DNA from: CAZADA01 sp964483775 | GTDB taxonomy: Bacteria > Pseudomonadota > Alphaproteobacteria > Caulobacterales > Maricaulaceae | Direction of reading: 5' to 3' | Length of the DNA: 12,168 nt | Assembly (NCBI GenBank): GCA_964483775.1 | Contig: CAZADA010000085.1 | Coordinates: 1-12,168 of the forward strand | Shown here: one piece after another, positions 1-6,289 of the stretch | Numbering within the stretch: position 1 is the stretch's first letter | How the letters are laid out: each line of letters opens with the position of its first letter | Notes under the pieces: model-generated | Told to the model about the DNA's origin: nothing | Seen by the model: only the letters and a program-made list of their open reading frames with translations | Database searches by the model: none | Translations under genes and position numbers: made by a program

Positions 1-1
1 C

Positions 2-688
2 CGCAACACGACCATCCCAACCAAGAAGTCGCAAATCTTCTCCACGGCCGAAGACAATCAAAGCGCTGTGACCATCCGAGTTTTCCAGGGTGAGCGCGAA
101 ATGGCGGCCGACAACAAATTGCTCGGTCAATTTGATTTGGTCGGCATTCCACCGGCGCCGCGCGGCATGCCCCAGGTTGAGGTGACGTTTGACATCGACG
201 CAAACGGCATCGTCAACGTGTCGGCCAAAGACAAGGCGACCAACAAAGAGCAACAGATCCGCATCCAAGCATCGGGCGGTTTGTCGGACGACGACATCGA
301 GAACATGGTCAAAGACGCCGAAGCCCACGCCGCCGATGACAAAAAGCGGCGCGAGCTGGCCGAAGCCAAGAACGCCGCCGACGCCCTGGTTCATCAATCG
401 GAAAGCCAACTCACAGAGTTTGGCGACAAGGTCTCCGCCGAGGACAAGGCCGCCATCGAAACCGCAATCGCCGACCTCAAAGCGGTGAAGGACGGGGAAG
501 ATCTGGCTGACATCCAGGCCAAGACGCAAGCGTTGATGCAAGCCGCGATGAAGCTTGGCGAGGCCATGTATCAGGCGGCGGCGAGCGACTCCGAAGCCGG
601 CTCAGAAGACGCCGGCGCCACGGCGGACGACGACAATGTGGTCGACGCCGAATTTGAAGAAGTCGACGACAACAAAAAGAGCGCCTAA
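2..688 (+). CDS. dnaK: Molecular chaperone DnaK (Hsp70), C-terminal part
   Basis: The last 228 residues of DnaK; the ATPase domain and the start lie upstream of the window. DnaK is the cytoplasmic Hsp70 that binds exposed hydrophobic peptides in an ATP-driven cycle with DnaJ and GrpE. The visible part begins in the substrate-binding beta-sandwich (RNTTIPTKKSQIFSTAEDNQ, then GQFDLVGIPPAPRG and VTFDIDANGIVNVSAKDKAT), which matches E. coli DnaK almost residue for residue. The helical lid follows (about residues 95-190 of this fragment). The tail is acidic and ends in the conserved DAEFEEV motif plus DDNKKSA, the EEVD-like end typical of bacterial DnaK. The reading frame is open back to base 2. 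It is followed after 57 bp by dnaJ on the same strand, the usual chaperone operon. The heat-shock promoter is expected upstream of dnaK, outside the window. Confidence 0.98.
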   Translation, partial: RNTTIPTKKSQIFSTAEDNQSAVTIRVFQGEREMAADNKLLGQFDLVGIPPAPRGMPQVEVTFDIDANGIVNVSAKDKATNKEQQIRIQASGGLSDDDIENMVKDAEAHAADDKKRRELAEAKNAADALVHQSESQLTEFGDKVSAEDKAAIETAIADLKAVKDGEDLADIQAKTQALMQAAMKLGEAMYQAAASDSEAGSEDAGATADDDNVVDAEFEEVDDNKKSA

Positions 689-697
689 GCCGACACA

Positions 698-719
698 GGG
701 ACCGGCCAAAGCCGGTCCC
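698..719 (+). promoter_or_regulatory. Hairpin in the dnaK-dnaJ intergenic gap
   Basis: A perfect 9-bp inverted repeat, GGGACCGGC (698-706) and GCCGGTCCC (711-719), with a 4-nt loop CAAA. It begins 9 nt after the dnaK stop and ends 26 nt before the dnaJ start. No T-run follows, so it does not look like a full intrinsic terminator. A second small palindrome (CCCGATCGGG, 717-726) overlaps its 3' arm and could compete with it. Inference: a partial attenuator or an RNA-stability or processing element that sets the DnaK:DnaJ ratio. Confidence 0.6.
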
Positions 720-745
720 GATCGGGGTTATGGCGGGGCCGTGTA

Positions 746-1909
746 ATGAGCAACCGGGATTTTTACGATATCCTCGGCGTGGATCGAGGCGTGGATGCGG
801 CGACGCTCAAGAGCGCGTACCGCAAGCTCGCCATGAAACATCACCCTGACCAAAACCAAGACGATCCCAACGCCGAAGCCAAGTTCAAGGAAATCGCCGA
901 GGCCTACGCGGTCCTATCCGACCCCGAAAAGCGTGCGGCCTATGACCGGTTCGGCCAAGAGGGCCTGAACGGCGGCGCCGGCGGCGGCGGCTTCCAGAGC
1001 GGCTTTTCCATGGACGACCTCGAGCGCATGATGCGCACCGAGTTTGGCGATGCCTTCAGCCGAATCTTCGGCATGGGCATGGGTGGCGGCCGCAGTCGCG
1101 AGACCGACCTTCAGTACGACCTGGAAATTGATCTTGAAGACGCCTTCACCGGCAAAACACTGGAAATCGTCATTCCGATCGCTGAAATCTGCGACCGCTG
1201 TGATGGGCGCGGCGCCGAACCTGGTACGGACGTGGAAACATGCCCGATGTGCAATGGCCAGGGCCGCGTGCGCACCAGCCAAGGCTTTTTCACCACCGTA
1301 CAAACCTGCCCGCAATGCGGTGGTCAGGGGATGTATGTCAAAACACCCTGCGTAAAGTGTGACGGTGCGGGGCGCGTGCGGGTGAAGAAATCCCTCGCCA
1401 TCAAGATCCCTGCAGGCATTGTCGACGGCACGCGGATCCGGCTGCGCGGCGAGGGCGACGCCAATCCCTACACCGGTCAGAAGGGCGACCTGCACATCGC
1501 GGTCGCGGTACGCCCCCACGACCTGTTCGAACGTGACAGCGCTAACCTTTACTGCCGCGCACCGGTGCCCATGTCGACGGCCGCCCTTGGCGGCGAGGTG
1601 GAACTCCCCACCATCGAAGGTGGACGCGTCAAAGTGCGCATTCCCGAAGGCGCCCAAACCGGCCGCCAGGTGCGCCTCCGCGGCAAAGGCATGACGCGAC
1701 TGCGGTCCGCAGCGCGCGGCGACATGTTCGTTGAGCTGTTCATCGAAACGCCAACCCGCCTGAGCGCCCGCCAACGCGAACTCCTCGAAGCGTTCGCTAA
1801 AGAAAGTGGCGAGGATTGCCACCCAGAGCACAAGAGCTTCTTTGACCGCGCCAAACGCTTTTGGGACGACATTTCCGGAACCAGCGGCGAAGGCCCGCGC
1901 AACAGCTAA
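746..1909 (+). CDS. dnaJ: Co-chaperone DnaJ (Hsp40)
   Basis: A full-length, 387-residue type I Hsp40, about the usual size (E. coli 376). It delivers unfolded clients to DnaK and stimulates DnaK ATPase. The J domain covers residues 1-70 and has the essential HPD at 33-35. A Gly/Phe-rich linker follows (about 73-115; Gly-rich at 76-82 and 109-115). The zinc-binding domain has all four CxxCxGxG repeats, at 149 (CDRCDGRG), 166 (CPMCNGQG), 188 (CPQCGGQG) and 202 (CVKCDGAG). The C-terminal peptide-binding and dimerisation domains run from about 215 to 350. The ATG at 746 fits the conserved MSNRDFYDILGV start; the upstream purine stretch (GGCGGGG) is only a modest ribosome site. It is cotranscribed with dnaK unless the intergenic hairpin stops most transcripts. 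The 165-bp gap before dapB suggests dapB has its own promoter. Confidence 0.98.
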   Translation: MSNRDFYDILGVDRGVDAATLKSAYRKLAMKHHPDQNQDDPNAEAKFKEIAEAYAVLSDPEKRAAYDRFGQEGLNGGAGGGGFQSGFSMDDLERMMRTEFGDAFSRIFGMGMGGGRSRETDLQYDLEIDLEDAFTGKTLEIVIPIAEICDRCDGRGAEPGTDVETCPMCNGQGRVRTSQGFFTTVQTCPQCGGQGMYVKTPCVKCDGAGRVRVKKSLAIKIPAGIVDGTRIRLRGEGDANPYTGQKGDLHIAVAVRPHDLFERDSANLYCRAPVPMSTAALGGEVELPTIEGGRVKVRIPEGAQTGRQVRLRGKGMTRLRSAARGDMFVELFIETPTRLSARQRELLEAFAKESGEDCHPEHKSFFDRAKRFWDDISGTSGEGPRNS

Positions 1910-2074
1910 CAAGCACCCGCCGCGCACTGGGCCGACCACGCCCGAAGCGCGAACGTAGTCCAAGCCGGCGCCCGTAACATGCGTTTGCACGCGATCTGCG
2001 CCTTTGAGCCAGACAGAAACGGTGTAGCCTAGTCCAACACCGGCCGCAGAACCGCGGCGGAAAGGAGCCCCGCC

Positions 2075-2917
2075 ATGACTTTGACCGAAGTGAAAGCCAC
2101 CCACGTCGCCCTCTCCGGGCCCGCTGGCCGACTTGGCGGCGCCATCCTGAAGGCCGCCAACGACGCACGCGACCTCAAGCTTGTGGGCGGTCTGGCGCGC
2201 CCGGGCTCAGCGGCGGCGGGCATGGATCTGGGCTCCTTCACCGGGGCCGGACGCGACCTCAACGTGGCCGCCACAGACAAGCTCGAGGACGCCGTTGCCG
2301 AAGCCGACGTGCTGATCGACGTCTCCACGGCCGAAGCGGCTGCTGAGCACGCCCGCGCCCTCGCTGCCCGCGGTGGTCCGGCCCTCGTCGTCGGCGCAAC
2401 TGGCTTTGACGATGAAGAATTCGCCGCCCTCCAAGCGGCCGCAGAACACATCCCAGTGGTTTACGCCGCCAACTTTTCCGTCGGCGTTACGGTCCTGGCG
2501 GGCTTGGTGCGCAAAGCCGCCGAGGCCCTGACCGAAGACTGGGACACAGAGATCCTGGAAATGCACCATCGCGCCAAAGCCGATGCGCCGTCGGGCACGG
2601 CGCTCATGTTGGGTCGCGCCGTGGCCGAAGCGCGCGGTGTGGACTTTGACGAACGCGCCGTACGCGGCCGCGCCGCCGGCGAGGGCGTCAAAACCCGGAA
2701 AGTCGGCGAGATCGGCTTTGCCAGCCTGCGCGGCGGCGGCGTGGTCGGCCACCACGAAGTCATGTTCGCCGGACCGGACGCCATGATCACCATCCAGCAC
2801 CAGGCCTACGATCGTTCGATTTTCGCCAAGGGCGCACTCACAGCAGCGCGTTGGATCGCCCAAGACCGCAGGCCGGGCCTCTACACCATGGAAGATGTGG
2901 TCGGGCTGACCAGCTAA
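2075..2917 (+). CDS. dapB: 4-hydroxy-tetrahydrodipicolinate reductase
   Basis: Cytoplasmic NAD(P)H-dependent reductase that makes tetrahydrodipicolinate in the lysine / meso-diaminopimelate pathway, so it feeds both protein and peptidoglycan synthesis. It has 280 residues (E. coli 273). The Rossmann glycine motif G-PA-G-RL-G lies at residues 15-21. GATGF (107-111) lines the cofactor site. AANFSVGV is at 131-138. The catalytic and substrate motif EMHHRAKADAPSGTA (162-176) carries the paired His (164, 165) and Lys168. GFASLRGG and VGHHEVMFAG mark the C-terminal half. A good ribosome site (AAAGGAG at 2061-2067) stands 7 nt before the ATG. In the 165-bp gap after dnaJ a weak promoter-like pair (TTGAGC at 2004, TAGCCT at 2025; 15-bp spacer) is visible but not convincing. 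The stop codon overlaps that of the convergent gene downstream. Confidence 0.97.
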   Translation: MTLTEVKATHVALSGPAGRLGGAILKAANDARDLKLVGGLARPGSAAAGMDLGSFTGAGRDLNVAATDKLEDAVAEADVLIDVSTAEAAAEHARALAARGGPALVVGATGFDDEEFAALQAAAEHIPVVYAANFSVGVTVLAGLVRKAAEALTEDWDTEILEMHHRAKADAPSGTALMLGRAVAEARGVDFDERAVRGRAAGEGVKTRKVGEIGFASLRGGGVVGHHEVMFAGPDAMITIQHQAYDRSIFAKGALTAARWIAQDRRPGLYTMEDVVGLTS

Positions 2918-3399
2918 GGATCGCCGGTCGGCTTCAGTCCGGCTTTGATCAGCTCACTGTCAAACCGCATTGGCTTGCGACGGTAATAAATGCGGGCGAA
3001 AACAGCAGCAATGCCGGCCCAAACCGCGGGCAGAGCGAGGAACAAGAAGAACTGGAACACCAGATCGCCCTGCACCTCCAGCTGGCGCACACGCACCATG
3101 TCCACGTCCCGAGTCATCCACCGCAAAGCCGCGCCCAACGGCGCCAACACCAAAGGCGTGGCCAGAGCGATCGTCCCCAAAGCCGCCAATATGTAACCCT
3201 GGGCGCGCGGCCCATAACAACGCTGATATGTGCGAGCAAACTGCGCCTCACTGAGACCCGAAAGCCGGGAATCGCCCTTCTCAACACGCACGCGCCACTC
3301 ATCAGCCGCGTCCCGCGCAACGGTGATGCGCCGCGCCACAAACACGCCGGCCTGCAGTCCAATCACCGCAAGAATGATGAATCCGAGCAGCCAAACCAT
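2914..3399 (-). CDS. Small three-helix membrane protein, unknown function
   Basis: A 161-residue protein that I do not recognise. It has an N-terminal hydrophobic helix (about residues 3-22, signal-anchor-like), a charged stretch (23-66; VARRITVARDAADEWRVRVE and an Arg/Tyr-rich segment), a second helix (about 68-93) and a third (about 113-137), then a basic tail (YYRRKP) and a soluble end. It is probably an inner-membrane protein. The ATG at 3399 is preceded by AGGGGG, which overlaps the TAG stop of the upstream methyltransferase gene; the two genes are only 6 bp apart and surely cotranscribed. At its 3' end it overlaps dapB tail to tail by 4 bp. No catalytic motif is visible. Coding potential is supported by the ribosome site, the tight operon spacing and coherent membrane segments, not by homology that I can name. 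Confidence 0.75.
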   Translation of the reverse strand: MVWLLGFIILAVIGLQAGVFVARRITVARDAADEWRVRVEKGDSRLSGLSEAQFARTYQRCYGPRAQGYILAALGTIALATPLVLAPLGAALRWMTRDVDMVRVRQLEVQGDLVFQFFLFLALPAVWAGIAAVFARIYYRRKPMRFDSELIKAGLKPTGDP

Positions 3400-3405
3400 A
3401 GCCCC

Positions 3406-4257
3406 CTACATGTCGGCCCGAAGCGCCTCGAAGGCAAGCATGGCGCGCTTACGTTTCAGCCCCCAATGATAGCCCGTCAGCGCCCCATTGCTGGCGATGA
3501 CCCGATGGCAGGGGATCACAAACGACACCGGATTGGCGCCCACCGCCGCGCCAACGGCCCGGCTCGCCCGTGCGGTGCACACCTGATCAGCAATGCCGCG
3601 ATAGGTCGCCGTCTGGCCCGGCGGAATGGCGATCAACGCCCGCCACACCTTCAAGCGCCATTGCGTACCGTACAAGGCCAGCGGCACGCGCTCGCGCCCG
3701 GCGAACACGCGCTCCGCCCACACCTGCGCCACGCCGTCGTCACGGACAAAGTCGGCGGCGGCGAAGCGTGCGCGCAGATCCTCAAACGCACCCCCCACCC
3801 CGGTCTGGGCATCATCGGCGAACGCCAGACCTGACAAACCGCGTGGGCTTTCCAAAAACACCCCGAGCCCAAAAGGCGTCGACGCCGCCCCCCACACAAA
3901 TCGCAAGCCCGCACCCCGCCGGCGCGCATCCCCCGGCGTGACCGCTTCGTGTGCGATATAAGCGTCATGCAACCGCGAAGGTCCTGAAAATCCGGCGTCC
4001 CACGCCGCCTCTTCAACCGCGGCGCCGTCAAACAAGGCCTCCCGCGCCTCACTCAGCGCCAAAGCATCGACATAGCGCTTAGGACTGATCCCGACCCACC
4101 GGGAAAACACTTTGTGGAAATGGTGCGCCGACAGCCCGACATGCTCGGCCGCAGCGGCGTAGTCGGGCCGCTCGCGCCAATGATCGCCGAGAAAGGCCAA
4201 CGCATCGCCCACACGCTCATAATCGCGCGCCGCCTGATCCAAATCGCAAGCCGCCAT
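3406..4257 (-). CDS. Ada-type AraC regulator / methylated-DNA-protein cysteine methyltransferase, lacking the N-terminal Ada domain
   Basis: A 283-residue fusion. Residues 1-110 form an AraC-type DNA-binding domain with two helix-turn-helix units (about 34-55 and 82-103). Residues 118-195 match the Ada-like N-terminal ribonuclease-like domain. Residues 198-283 are the O6-alkylguanine-DNA alkyltransferase domain, with the acceptor Cys250 in VIPCHRVI, preceded by RASRAVGAAVGANP and followed by GALTGYHWGLKRK, as in E. coli Ada around Cys321. It would remove O6-alkyl groups from guanine in a single-use reaction. It lacks the E. coli Ada N-terminal zinc/Cys38 domain, which senses methyl-phosphotriesters, so how (or whether) methylation switches on its regulator half is unclear. 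Such shortened Ada proteins are common in proteobacteria. The start is ATG 4257 with GGAGG 5 nt upstream. It lies 51 bp behind the DUF2244 gene and 6 bp ahead of the small membrane protein gene. Confidence 0.93.
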   Translation of the reverse strand: MAACDLDQAARDYERVGDALAFLGDHWRERPDYAAAAEHVGLSAHHFHKVFSRWVGISPKRYVDALALSEAREALFDGAAVEEAAWDAGFSGPSRLHDAYIAHEAVTPGDARRRGAGLRFVWGAASTPFGLGVFLESPRGLSGLAFADDAQTGVGGAFEDLRARFAAADFVRDDGVAQVWAERVFAGRERVPLALYGTQWRLKVWRALIAIPPGQTATYRGIADQVCTARASRAVGAAVGANPVSFVIPCHRVIASNGALTGYHWGLKRKRAMLAFEALRADM

Positions 4258-4294
4258 GCTCGCCTCCGCTTATATGTGCAAACGCCTGGAGACT

Positions 4295-4309
4295 AGCGCG
4301 ACCAGCGCT
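4295..4309. promoter_or_regulatory. Short inverted repeat upstream of the Ada-like gene
   Basis: AGCGC-GACCA-GCGCT, with 5-bp arms and a 5-bp spacer. It touches the stop codon of the DUF2244 gene and lies about 38 bp upstream of the Ada-like start. The GCGC core recalls the GCGC in the E. coli Ada box, but the rest of that box is absent. It could be an operator for the AraC-type protein or chance in GC-rich DNA. Confidence 0.2.
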
Positions 4310-4881
4310 CACCAACCGCCCGATCCTTGTGGTTCCTCCGCCCCAGGAAAACGCACGTCACGCGCCGCCGACAAAGCAGCCTTCAGCGCCTTGGCGAACG
4401 CCCCGCGTTCATCGGGCGACAAGAACGCGCCGAGCACCAGCGTTTTGCCGTGACTGGTCAACCGCACCAGGCTTTCGTGTTCCACTGGATCCTCGATCGC
4501 CACCCGCGCCCAGATCGGCGACAACGTCCAGTGCTGCACATGGCCGGTGGGCTGCTGGCGCATGACCGTCACCGCATCGGCCGTCACACGCACCCGTTCG
4601 CGCAGCCGGCCCTGACGATAGGACAACCGAAACGCCAGCCACACAAGCAGCACATCAAGGCCAAAAAAGCCCATCACCGGCCAAGCGCCCATCAGCAAAA
4701 ACACCAAACCGGCCGAGAAACTCATCACCACCAGCGTTGCCATGAGGACGAGAAAACCGACATTGTGCAGCGATCGATTGGGCGTGAGTTCAGCATCCAA
4801 GAGCGCCACGCCTTCAGGCTGCGGCGGCCAACCGACCGTGGCCGGCATATCCTCATATCTGCGCGCAATCGGCGTTGGCAT
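4309..4881 (-). CDS. DUF2244 family membrane protein
   Basis: A 190-residue integral membrane protein of the DUF2244 family, widespread in alphaproteobacteria and of unknown function. The family hallmark is clear: NRSLHNVGFLVLMATLVVMS (36-55), then GAWPVMGFFGLDVLLVWLAF (65-84), giving a two-helix hairpin (about 42-62 and 65-85) with an Asp inside the second helix. A soluble C-terminal half follows (about 88-190), with a beta-rich, PH-like pattern (VRVTADAVTVMR, HWTLSPIWARVAIE) and the family's L-x-LGAFLSPDER segment. The start is uncertain. ATG 4881 has no good ribosome site; ATG 4848 has GAGG only 2 nt away. A longer open frame reaches 5328 but lies antisense to nth and is rejected. It heads the presumed operon with the Ada-like gene and is divergent from nth, a neighbourhood common in this class. 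Confidence 0.88.
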   Translation of the reverse strand: MPTPIARRYEDMPATVGWPPQPEGVALLDAELTPNRSLHNVGFLVLMATLVVMSFSAGLVFLLMGAWPVMGFFGLDVLLVWLAFRLSYRQGRLRERVRVTADAVTVMRQQPTGHVQHWTLSPIWARVAIEDPVEHESLVRLTSHGKTLVLGAFLSPDERGAFAKALKAALSAARDVRFPGAEEPQGSGGW

Positions 4882-4888
4882 AACCAAC
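4874..4888 (-). promoter_or_regulatory. Inverted repeat around the DUF2244 start codon
   Basis: On the minus strand this reads GTTGG-TTATG-CCAAC: 5-bp arms and a 5-nt loop that ends in the proposed ATG (4881-4879). It could be a weak mRNA hairpin or part of an operator in the 72-bp region shared with nth. Arms this short can arise by chance. Confidence 0.25.
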
Positions 4889-4893
4889 CATAT

Positions 4894-4908
4894 AGCCGAC
4901 ACACGGCT
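4894..4908. promoter_or_regulatory. Inverted repeat in the DUF2244-nth divergent region
   Basis: AGCCG-ACACA-CGGCT, with 5-bp arms and a 5-bp spacer, sits between the two divergent starts (4881 minus, 4954 plus). It is a candidate operator only. No clear -35/-10 pair is visible for either gene. Confidence 0.2.
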
Positions 4909-4953
4909 GCGATCGAACCCACTGCGCCAAAACGCCCCCTTGAGAGGTTCACC

Positions 4954-5673
4954 ATGGCGAAGGCCAACACCACTCCAGCCCAAGCGCCCAAACCAAAAGC
5001 GAAAACCAAAAAGCGCAACCCGCCCGGCTTGCCCAAAGCGGCGGCCCAACAGCTGTACGCTCGGCTGGCCGACAACCGGCCCGACCCCAAGACCGAGCTT
5101 GCCTACACCAATGCCTACACCCTGCTCGTCGCGGTCGCGCTGTCCGCCCAGGCCACCGACGTGGGCGTCAACAAGGCCACCAAACATCTGTTCGCCGAAG
5201 CCGACACGCCCCAAGCCATGCTCAAACTCGGCGAAAATCGCGTGCGCGACCGGATCAAAACAATCGGCCTGTACCGCAACAAGGCCAAAAACGTCATCGC
5301 CATGTCGCAGATCCTGGTGGACGAACACAACGGCGAGGTTCCCGCCGATCGCGCCGCCCTCGAGGCCCTACCCGGCGTTGGCCGCAAGACCGCCAATGTC
5401 GTGCTGAATGAGGCCTTCGGTCAGCCGACAATCGCCGTCGACACGCACATCTTCCGCGTCGCCAACCGCACCAGGCTCGGCCCCGGCGACACGCCAGACG
5501 CTGTGGAGGCTCGCCTTGAACGGATTACGCCGCCAGAGTTCAAGAAAGGCGCGCACCATTGGTTGATCCTGCATGGCCGCTATGTCTGCAAGGCGCGCAA
5601 ACCCGAGTGCTGGCGCTGCATCATCGCCGATCTGTGTCGCTACAAGGACAAATCCCCGCCGCCTGGACCCTAG
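4954..5673 (+). CDS. nth: Endonuclease III (DNA glycosylase / AP lyase)
   Basis: Bifunctional base-excision repair enzyme. It removes oxidised pyrimidines such as thymine glycol and cuts at abasic sites by beta-elimination. It has 239 residues against 211 in E. coli; the excess is a basic, Pro/Lys-rich N-terminal tail (about residues 1-28). The SAQATD segment is at 64-69. The helix-hairpin-helix LPGVGRKTANVVLN (139-152) carries the Schiff-base Lys145. VDTHIFRV (162-169) carries the catalytic Asp163. The C-terminal 4Fe-4S loop has exact C-x6-C-x2-C-x5-C spacing (Cys212, 219, 222, 228). The ATG at 4954 has GAGAGG 6 nt upstream. The frame stays open far upstream, but that part is antisense to the DUF2244 gene and is not coding. 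The stop is 13 bp from that of the convergent RipA-like gene. Confidence 0.97.
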   Translation: MAKANTTPAQAPKPKAKTKKRNPPGLPKAAAQQLYARLADNRPDPKTELAYTNAYTLLVAVALSAQATDVGVNKATKHLFAEADTPQAMLKLGENRVRDRIKTIGLYRNKAKNVIAMSQILVDEHNGEVPADRAALEALPGVGRKTANVVLNEAFGQPTIAVDTHIFRVANRTRLGPGDTPDAVEARLERITPPEFKKGAHHWLILHGRYVCKARKPECWRCIIADLCRYKDKSPPPGP

Positions 5674-5686
5674 GCCGCGCCAGCGA

Positions 5687-6259
5687 TCAGCCGAGAACGC
5701 CGCCAACCGCATCCAATAGCGGTTGCCGCCAATACGCCAGAAACGCTAGCGCCGAACCAGCCGCGTAGCCCCACATGAACGTCAGCGGCAACCGGCGCTC
5801 AGCCGTGGCGATCCCAGGACCGACGCGCCACTTCTCGTGCGGTTTGGCGTTCCACTCGCCCAAGAACGGACGGCACGGCAACCGTCGCTCCATGGCGTGG
5901 ATTTGCGGATATTTGCCGCCCAACACTTTGCTGTAGGCCCAAAGCACCCGGTACCAATTGAAACAGATCGCAAAGCCAATCAGCCCAAACACGCCGAACA
6001 CCACAAACAAGTCCGAGAACGCAAACCCATCAAGCGTATCCGCCGCCAAGCCCAAGCCGCCCCCAATGGTGGTCAAACCGCCAATCAGCGCCGTATTCAG
6101 TGAAAGATAAAACTGGTGGGCCCGTGAGCGGCGGTCAAACACCGCTTCGGTCATGGTCACATAGACCTCATACTGGCGCACCGCAGCGTTGAGCTCGCCG
6201 TCTTCAATCGGGCTCGTGTCGTCTTCGTCATGGCCGATCTCTGTCGTGTTCGCCGCCAT
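5687..6259 (-). CDS. RipA-like family membrane protein
   Basis: A 190-residue predicted inner-membrane protein. An acidic N-terminus (1-25) leads to QYEVYVTMTEAVFDRRSRAH and a first helix with YLSLNTALIGGL (about 50-72), a second helix (82-103), then a cytoplasmic segment with WYRVLWAYSKVLGGKYPQIH, the ERRLPCRPFLGEW motif and a last helix (158-177). This pattern (R-R-x3-H-x-FYLSLNTAL; Y-x4-GKY-x2-IH-x2-E-x2-LP) fits the RipA-like family, named after a Francisella membrane protein needed for growth in host cells. Here the organism may well be free-living, so no virulence role is implied. The assignment rests on motif memory. ATG 6259 is preferred to the in-frame GTG 6262 because GGGGG sits 5 nt upstream of it. 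It follows the ATP-grasp gene by 30 bp, which suggests cotranscription. Confidence 0.8.
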   Translation of the reverse strand: MAANTTEIGHDEDDTSPIEDGELNAAVRQYEVYVTMTEAVFDRRSRAHQFYLSLNTALIGGLTTIGGGLGLAADTLDGFAFSDLFVVFGVFGLIGFAICFNWYRVLWAYSKVLGGKYPQIHAMERRLPCRPFLGEWNAKPHEKWRVGPGIATAERRLPLTFMWGYAAGSALAFLAYWRQPLLDAVGGVLG

Positions 6260-6289
6260 CACATCCCCCGCGTGATCTGGAGCCCAACG

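Noticed and set aside
1910..2074. Promoter or terminator between dnaJ and dapB
   Set aside because: Only a weak TTGAGC/TAGCCT pair with a 15-bp spacer is seen, and no stable hairpin with a T-run, so no separate feature is claimed.
914..2104. A 396-codon open frame on the minus strand across dnaJ
   Set aside because: It is antisense to a complete dnaJ with all family motifs. Long antisense frames are common in GC-rich DNA, and its Ala/Gly-rich product has no domain pattern.
2851..3834. A 327-codon plus-strand open frame
   Set aside because: It starts inside dapB in another frame and runs antisense to the small membrane protein and the Ada-like gene, both well supported. The product is low-complexity, His/Arg/Gln-rich.
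4327..4953. Upstream extension of the nth reading frame
   Set aside because: It is antisense to the DUF2244 gene, and the extra residues are unlike any Nth. ATG 4954 has a good ribosome site and fits the family length.
4882..5328. Upstream extension of the DUF2244 reading frame on the minus strand
   Set aside because: It lies antisense to nth and is Gly/Val/Phe-rich without family similarity; DUF2244 proteins are much shorter.
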